Assembly (NCBI GenBank): GCA_037952775.1
Contig: JBANAY010000003.1
Span: forward strand, 21,204,001 to 21,268,000
DNA from: Clonostachys chloroleuca
Taxonomy: Eukaryota; Ascomycota; Sordariomycetes; Hypocreales; Bionectriaceae
DNA: 64,000 nucleotides
Direction of reading: 5' to 3'
Position 1 is the first letter of the stretch, and each line of letters opens with the position of its first letter. A program made the translations under genes and the position numbers. Of this stretch, positions 57,209 to 64,000 are shown piece after piece. The notes below the pieces were generated by a model. It was not told the DNA's origin. It saw nothing but the letters and a program-made list of their open reading frames with translations, and made no database searches.

Positions 57209-57847
57209 TTGATGGAATCATATTGATCTATGTATCATAGAGTTGGCTAAAATAGAGAGTAAAGAGACGAATAAAATAAACGATTTGACTCTATTTTCAC
57301 AATGGCGTCTACCGTGAGGAAGAATGTGAGAAGGATGTCTAGCTAGGTACATAAAATATACGAACTGAGTCGGAACCCATTTGATATGAGATGACCTGGG
57401 TAATAAATAAAGAAGGTCGATCCCCATGTAGAAAACGATTTTGTATTTTACGCCTCTCTCGTCTTCTTTTGAAACCTGTAGTTGAAAGAAGCGCTTCTCG
57501 TACTAATTGGATTCGATGAGTACACATTCGAGTCAGAAAGTTCGTGAGGTATTTGATCAACAGCTTAGAATTAAGAACTAAACCTTCTCGATTAGAGGAG
57601 TCATTCAACATTATTTGTTTTGTGGCGTTTAACAAAATCCACAGGGTGAGCTGCGTTGCACTTCATCCCAGACATTACAAAATGTAACGAAGGCATAAAC
57701 ATTTAGAAACTGTTCCAGTAAATTGGACTCGGTAATTCATTTAATCCGTTTCGCTACATCTCGAAATATATTCCTGTACCCAATATTAAGGTTAAAAAAA
57801 CAATAAAAAATGATAAATGGAGAATCTGGGGAAACACACCAATATGG
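57209..57847. other. Intergenic region, AT-rich
   Basis: Convergent 3' flanks of the GH43 gene and the coiled-coil gene. Poly-A/T runs near 57796-57810. No gene is seen. Confidence 0.5.
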
Positions 57848-58306
57848 CTAACGGAGTTGTTCTTGAAGAGTTGCGATTTGAGCTTCAAGAACTCTATTTA
57901 TCTCCTCAAGGGTTATGTTCTGAGCCTCGAGAACTGAATTTCGAACATGAAGAGTGTCATTTCGCACCAGAACGGCTTCATCTCTAACCTGAATAGCTCT
58001 GAGCTGATCCTCCAGAGCTCTGACGTGAGCATCATGGTGTTGGAGGGTCGCGTCATGGAGGCTGGATTTTTCTTTCCGGGAATCGGATTTCGCCTGAATC
58101 TTATCGACTGCCGCCAGCAGCGTATCGAGATTGCCTTCGATTTTCGTCTTCAGCGTATCGATCGCCTCGTCAATTTTCGCTCCGAGCCTGGACAGGTCCT
58201 CCTCCACTTTCGCTTGGAACGCGTCCAATTCTTTCTCAAGTCTGGTACACCTTACCACCACTTCTGCTAGGACCATACGAGGGTCAGATGATTCGAGTTT
58301 TGTCAT
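57848..58306 (-). CDS. Hypothetical coiled-coil protein
   Basis: Minus-strand, no introns. I place the start at the ATG at 58306 (MTKLESSDPRMVLAEVVVRC), giving 152 residues; a longer form from 58438 (196 residues) is open, but its extra sequence looks like untranslated leader. The protein is almost entirely heptad-patterned coiled coil: CTRLEKELDAFQAKVEEDLS, then LGAKIDEAIDTLKTKIEGNL and LDTLLAAVDKIQAKSDSRKE, ending VLEAQIATLQEQLR. The C-terminal part has near-repeats (VLVRNDTLHVRNSVLEAQNI, LEEINRVLEAQIATLQ). I do not recognise a family. Lineage-specific coiled-coil proteins of this kind are common in accessory regions of filamentous fungi. Confidence 0.6.
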   Translation of the reverse strand: MTKLESSDPRMVLAEVVVRCTRLEKELDAFQAKVEEDLSRLGAKIDEAIDTLKTKIEGNLDTLLAAVDKIQAKSDSRKEKSSLHDATLQHHDAHVRALEDQLRAIQVRDEAVLVRNDTLHVRNSVLEAQNITLEEINRVLEAQIATLQEQLR

Positions 58307-58598
58307 GGCTATTGGATTTGATGTTGTGATGGTAGGTGACAATTGACGGCAACGAAGCTGACGATGAAGGCCAAGGAAGCGCACCGAGATCCTAGGTTGA
58401 AACTTGAAATATTCTCCTGTTAATTTCTCTTCATTCATTCATTTGCGCATCATTCTGAAAGTTCAATTCAAAGTAGGAAATTCAGTACCTTTATATCAAA
58501 AGCTGAAAGATTTGTTGGTGCTTTGTTGGCTGTCAAAAGGGGAGAAGGCTGAAGAGATTTGCGAGAGAGGAGCCACGGAGGAGTCATTTATACATACA

Positions 58599-58825
58599 CC
58601 GGTGGCTGTGGCTCCGATAAAAAGCTTGATTTAGCCATGACTGCACCCTGCATGATCTGGCTGGCGAACATGCACTTTTACGAAGCCGCTATGGATTGGG
58701 TTTGGGTTGACGGCTGGGCAAACTTTCACTTTCAAGGCAACAATGGGATTAGTTCCTATACTTTCTTCTTATAGGAACTTACTTTCTCACGCAACTACTC
58801 TATTACCTAAAACCACAGCCACCGG
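58599..58825. repeat. Inverted repeat, possible small MITE
   Basis: CCGGTGGCTGTGG at 58599-58611 is repeated in perfect inverse orientation (CCACAGCCACCGG) at 58813-58825, enclosing about 200 bases without a recognisable gene. Near its right side a second inverted pair occurs (AGTTCCTATA ... TATAGGAACT, about 58750-58783). The ends do not show a clear target duplication. Confidence 0.5.
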
Positions 58826-58840
58826 ACCGGTCCGCAAGGA

Positions 58841-58868
58841 AGTAAAATTCAAATAGTAAAATTCAAAT
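58841..58868 (+). repeat. Two tandem copies of a 14-mer
   Basis: AGTAAAATTCAAAT is perfectly duplicated, directly to the right of the inverted repeat ending at 58825. Confidence 0.85.
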
Positions 58869-61006
58869 ATTCACGGAATCAAACTTGCTCCTAAACGTGA
58901 GCTGTTTTTGAACCTGGATCCGGCGGTTAGGGCTGGGATAACCCTTCTTTGAGATAAGGCTCAGTTTAAGGATCTTCCTACTATTAGACAATAAGGATGT
59001 CCCCCTTGGGCCAATATATGGAAACAAGCCATCGATATGCTCGGGCTTTCACGATCGTCTCCTCAGCTTGTCACCATGATGATCGAAACATAATGACGCT
59101 GCAGACGCTCAAGCTTGCGTGATTGTACACGCATACTTTCATAGAGAAATACGTCCTATAAAAGGTGGCTGGGGCACTGCCTGATACATTATTTATAGGG
59201 AGAACTGATGGTAGCCTCCACAGTGCCAATAGTTTGTGTTGTCGGTAACGTAATGGATTGCAAGGTTTTTGGACTCGAACAAGTGCATGCTGCTTGTAGC
59301 AACATTGGTAAAGGCATGGAATTCTACTTGAGCATGGAACGAATCAACGGTATGTTGTGCACTCAATGAAGACCTGTGTCTAGTACTATTTGTCATTTTG
59401 TCAACACACACATATATATTTTATTAAGATCGGTACTATCATAAGCTTCACACGTATTGTCGCCTCGGGTAGTTAAATCCCATTTTTGTAGAAGTTGTGA
59501 CAGGTCCTGGGTTCATCCGGTTAGGCCACTCAGTCTTTTTTTTTTCTTTGTGTCGAGCTACCATATATTTTATTTCCTTCTACCCTTTTTTTTCTTACAT
59601 CCCCCTTTTTATATTAGACTACTAGTATCATAATAGAAGAAGGACTGTGGGCAGGAAGGTAGGCGGGCTGAAATCGCTTAGGCCCAGGGAGCTATCGCAA
59701 TCCGGAAGACTGTCAATGGCGGAAGGAGTTATGGGCATGCTACCATTTGATCCATGCTTTCATGTGTTCATTCGATTTGGTTATCGGTTAGACCACACGC
59801 TGTTATAGGTATAGGAAACAGCTGACTTTCTAAGGGGGATTGTGTTGTAATATATCACGGCTTTGCCTTTACGTCTTCATCCTTTGCCCGCTTAGCCCGC
59901 TTTGGATGATTCTGACGAGCGTATTTATTGGGGTTCCACGATCTCCATCAAGGTAACTAAACTGGGCTTTGGTAGAGCCCTCTTCTAAGCCGCAGATCAC
60001 ACATTTTGTCGCATTCTCCCAGGTAGGAAAGGAGGTGGAAGGAATTAGGGCTTATTGGAAGATAGCTTTAATAGCAATGCTTCTTAACCCCTAAAACATA
60101 ATGAAAGAGAACGCAGTGAGAGGATCATCGGAGAGAATGCGCCGCAAAGCCTGCCTCAGGGTCTGACGTGGCAATTTCGGTGCTGGTAGGTCTTCGACAG
60201 GTATGCTGTCCACATGCGGATTCTCCATTTTGGTACAAATGATGTAACGGATAGGAAATAATACGATTGAAGAGTAGGATGACGGGGTTCGTATTGGAGA
60301 CTCCATGCTGACATTTTTTTAACCCAATGTGCAGCCTGTAGTTGGCCAACGAGAGGCGTAGGATGCCTGATGCCTGATTTTGCACTTCTTGTACTTAGCT
60401 ACGTGGCCTCTTATCATGCATGAAACCCAGATATGAGTGGTGGAAGGTTGTCTGAATTAATTGTACATTGAAGTTTCAGCAACGAGATGAACTTCTGGTG
60501 CCTGTTAGAGTTTACCGATCTATGGGCATACTTGGCATATCAGATGAATATCATAGCGACGAGAACAAGGCCCGGCTAAACTGTATCATTTGTTGAACAG
60601 GCAACCAAGGTCTATAGAGGTGGACAGTTTAGCTGCATAATGCATATCTAGGCGCTAACAACAGTCGTAGCCGGCCAAAACTCGCAGCAGAGGTTGGGGA
60701 CAGAGTGTTGTGTCCTTATCTCGCCCATTTGCCGATCCAACTTATTTTTGACGACGAGGCAAAAGTGACTCGACTACTATCGATCACACGTGGTCATGTT
60801 GAGAGATGTCATAGAGTAGTCCATCAATAATGCTCTCCATCCGCGGTGAGACATCTCTCTAAGCCTCCGTACATAGCTGAATATGAGTGGCTGAGCCGCC
60901 TGCAGGTTTGGTCAGCTGTCAGCCCCTCGCCCACCAATATAATGCTCACCTTGCCTGAAATGCCTCCTGTCATACTACACAATTTTTCTCTTGACACCTA
61001 ATCGCC

Positions 61007-64000
61007 ATGGCGTCAACTTCAAGACCAAGAGACCGCAGCGACTTTCGCGTCGCCATCTTCTGCGCTCTCCCGCGAGAAGCCGACGCAGTATTCCTACTCT
61101 TTGATCGTTTTTGGGACGACGGCGACTCGAGTTACGGCCGCGCCGAGGGCGACCAAAACCACTACACGAATGGTCGGATTGGGCAGCACGATGTCGTCCT
61201 CGCCCATCTGCCAGGAATGGGGACGCAGAATGCAGCAGCGGCGGCGGCGAGTCTCCAGAACCAGCTACACTGAGCTGAAGCTGGTATTCCTAGTCGGCAT
61301 ATGCGGTGGAGTACCCAATATTGACGGCGTTGATGCCTTCTTGGGCGATGTAGTAATTAGTAGGAGTATTGTTCAGTATGACTATGGCCGCCGATATCCC
61401 GACCGCTTCGAAGTGAAAGAAACAACGGAAGACAGTCTCGGGCGGGCAAATAAGGATATTCGGGGCTTGCTTGCCTCCATCGAAACGGACCGGGAAAAGG
61501 CGCGACTGGAAGACAAGGCGGGAAGGTATCTTTAAGACATCCAAGACAGAACAGAACCATCGGGCCCGCGGCGCCTAAAGGGTGGCCGGAAATATAGGAA
61601 CCCGGGATTGGGCAAAGATCGACTCTTCAACTCCAATTACATCCACAGACACCACAAACACGACAGATACGACCATGGGTGTAAGGTATGTCGGCGAGGA
61701 CCCTGTGACCAGACAACTAGAACCTCATGCTCCGATCTTGGCTGTAGGTCCTCCAAGTTGGTTTTGAGAACTCGGTCTTGGGATAGAAATGCTGAGAACT
61801 ATAAACCTGTAATTTTTATCGGAAGAGTCGGGTCAGGCAGCGCCGTCATGAAGTCTGGCGAGGACAGAGATCGAATCGCCACGGAGCATGGTATTGTTGC
61901 ATTTGAAATGGAGGGAGCAGGTGTTTGGGACGAGGTTCCCTGTATTATTGTCAAAGGCATCTGCGACTATGCGGACAGCCACAAGGATAAAAGATGGCAA
62001 GACTTTGCGGCTGCCACAGCGGCTTCTGTGATGAAGGCGATCCTGGGCAGATACGTTGCGAGTGATAGGGGTCGACCTTCCCGGAGTCAATCACGCTTTG
62101 GGGAATCCCCTCACTGCCATACCATCCCTTATATCCGCAACCACGAGGCCGTCAAGCGCCAAGCAGAAGTGGAAAAAATGCTCAAGCTTCTATCAAAGTC
62201 GTCGACATGCCAAGCAGCTGCTCTTTGGGGACTAGGAGGGTCAGGGTATGTCTCACTTTTCTTGAGAGTTTCTTCTTGGATTGTCACTAATAGAGACTAG
62301 AAAAGCGCAAATAGCTCTGGAATACGCATACCAGAGATGGGATGCTCGAGATTGCTCTGTTTTTTGGGTACATGCCGATATGGAAGCTACATTCATCCAG
62401 GATTATAAAACTATCGGCCGGAAACTGGGCTTGGATGACACCAAAAATGAAGAGAGCCTCTTGGAGGCTGTCCGAGACAGAATCGAATCTCTGGAGAGCT
62501 GGGTACTTGTCGTTGATAATACTGACGACATCGAAGTCTTCCTCCCTGGGCAAAGTAGTAAAAAGACTGCGAATTTGATCCGCTATATCCCCCAGTCAGC
62601 TGGAAAGTCCGGAACAGTACTGTGGACGAGCCGGGATGAGAGGATTGACGCAATTGTTGGACCCGGTCGAGCGATCGAGGTCTCCCGAATGACAGAGGGA
62701 GAGGGAAGAAAGCTACTGTACACTAAATGGAATGTGAAGGACAGTGGGGCCAAAGAGGACACAATCACCAAGCTTTTGGAAGCGCTCGAGTGGTTAGCAC
62801 TGGCAATCAGTCAGGCTGGTGCCTTTATGAGACGAACCCAGACTCGGGCCAGTGAGTATCTGAGTATGCTTTCCAAAAAGAAGCACCGATGGGGACTATT
62901 CAAGGCGAGCGAGATAGCAGATATCCAGCAAACGCCAGGAGTTCCTAATAGTGTACTTGGAACGTGGCACATCTCCATCGAGCGCATTCAAAATGAGAAC
63001 CAACTGGCCTATCAAATCTTGAATGCGTTGGCATATGTCAACAATCAGAACATTTCGGAAAGGATGGTGGCAGAATTCGCTGAATTTCATGGAGAAAGAG
63101 CCCCGATCGACTGCGAAGACTTCGAGGACGGCAGCAAGGAACATATTATGGCTGACGACAACGATTCAGACGGGCAAGGCATTGAGATACTGACAGCACT
63201 GGCGAGGCTGAAAGAGTATTCATTTATCCAGATACACCGGGATGATAAGAAGCAGAAGAGCTATAAGATGCACAAGTTGGTGCAAGATGCCGCCCGATTT
63301 GGACTATCTGCTGGGCTGATGGCTAATGAGCTAAGATCTGGAACGAGCAGCGGAGGTGAACAATATTATGCTGCAATTGCGCTGAATGTGATGATGAGGC
63401 TTTTCCCCGGTGCTACGCCGGGAATGTGGCAACAAAGTGAAAAGTATGTCGAACATGCTGTGCAAGCAGCAGAATGGGCTGAGATATCGGGAACGCCAGT
63501 ACGTGCAGCAGCGCTTCTTTACCAAGTCTGTGCCTTCCTCACGGAACGTGGTCACAGTCTCCAAGCCAGGCGTCTTGAACTGCTGGAAAAGAACGTGTCG
63601 ATTTGTCAACAGGCTCTTGGGGGACGACATCCAGACACTCTCCACACCAAATCTGTGCTCGCATACACATATTTTAATAATGGCGCCAAACAGGTGGCAA
63701 AGGGTATGGCAAATCAAGTGTATACGCTCCAGCGGGAGGTGCTCGGCAATACAAGTCCCCAGACAATCAACACTTTGAGGTTGAAGATATCTATTCTCTC
63801 TAAAGAGGGAAAATTTGAAGAGTCAGATCAGCTGCTCAGCCAGGCAATGCGCCGTTGTAGGGATGACGGAAAAGAGCAAAGTCTCGCAGCTGCGATGATC
63901 CTGGATCAACGAGCATTGCTGAGTAGCAGGCAAGGCGACTGGGAGAAAGCGGCAGAGCTGTCCAAATCTAGCCTCCAAATCTACCAGAAAACGGAAATAC
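61007..64000 (+). pseudogene. Disrupted fungal NLR-like receptor: PNP_UDP - NB-ARC - TPR, truncated by the window edge
   Basis: Starts MASTSRPRDRSDFRVAIFCA. The N-terminal nucleoside phosphorylase-type domain runs to about 62060 (VFLVGICGGVPN; VIFIGRVGSGSAVMKSGEDR; GIVAFEMEGAGVWDEVPCII; GICDYADSHK) with a Cys-rich insert (CKVCRRGPC, TSCSDLGC). After a linker, a 55-nt intron (62246-62300) leads into an NB-ARC domain (GLGGSGKAQIALEYAY; Walker B WVLVVDNTDD; LWTSRDERI; YKMHKLVQDAARF) and then TPRs (QALGGRHPDTLHTKSVLAYT), open to the edge. In fungi such proteins are STAND receptors suspected in allorecognition and defence; the PNP domain is a known effector type. Defects: a +1 shift near 61250-61272, an in-frame TAA at 61533-61535, and GKA instead of GK(T/S) in Walker A. 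A 72-nt intron (61526-61597) could remove the stop, but it would delete conserved-looking sequence. Confidence 0.72.

Larger units (their letters stand above)
58439..61006. other. 2.6-kb accessory intergenic region
   Basis: Low gene content and several poly-T or poly-pyrimidine tracts (59528-59600). It holds a 13-base inverted repeat and a 14-base tandem duplication, listed separately. Small open frames such as 60091-60306 (minus) have no support. The last 150 bases are the probable promoter of the receptor gene. Confidence 0.45.

Noticed and set aside
61159..61216. Candidate intron (GTCGGA...CCAG) to explain the PNP-domain frameshift
   Set aside because: It would remove RIGQHDVVLAHLPG, conserved-looking family sequence, and the donor does not resemble the fungal consensus.

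Overview
The window is nuclear DNA of a filamentous ascomycete, most likely a Sordariomycete. The evidence is short GT-AG introns (about 50-140 nt) with CTAAC/CTGAC-like branch points, GC-rich exons, and gene content that includes a DIM-5-type H3K9 methyltransferase, a fungal tRNA ligase, Gid4, MRPL11, a GH43 enzyme, an Ish1-repeat protein and a PNP/NB-ARC/TPR STAND receptor. Exon coordinates were worked out by hand from reading frame, splice consensus and remembered family conservation. No database search was run.

Layout. 0.8-1.4 kb: cid2-like gene. 1.6-2.0 kb: a small MITE-like inverted-repeat element. 2.8-5.4 kb: NatA subunit nat1. 6.3-7.0 kb: an orphan three-exon gene. 7-10.1 kb: no convincing gene. 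10.2-14.9 kb: sphingoid-base kinase, CSN8/PSMD8/eIF3K-like protein, BTB protein. 14.9-17.1 kb: empty. 17.1-19.1 kb: GPI-type secreted protein and a small membrane protein. 20.5-25.2 kb, all minus strand: orphan protein, dim-5, GNAT acetyltransferase, DUF4267 protein. 26.6-27.6 kb: UBTD-type ubiquitin-domain gene. 28.8-54.6 kb is a dense housekeeping block: SEC26, mago, GID4, TRM11, RPP40, ankyrin protein, TRL1, UPF0132-like membrane protein, MRPL11, RPT5, ISH1/MSC1-like and ERB1. 54.6-64 kb is looser and accessory in character: small orphan genes, GH43, a coiled-coil protein, an inverted repeat, and a disrupted NLR-like receptor running off the right edge.

The genes do not form one pathway, but RNA and translation functions are prominent: mago, TRM11, RPP40, TRL1, MRPL11, ERB1 and nat1. 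Protein turnover follows (RPT5, GID4, the UBTD protein and a PCI-type subunit), with dim-5 for heterochromatin.

Two observations stand out. First, three otherwise well-conserved genes (UBTD, RPT5, ERB1) are each broken by the loss of one base in a C/G homopolymer, which points to consensus errors in the sequence rather than dead genes. Second, the NLR-like gene at the right end has a frameshift outside any homopolymer, an in-frame TAA, and a Walker A motif ending GKA instead of GK(T/S). It therefore looks like a decaying or functionally altered immune/allorecognition-type receptor.
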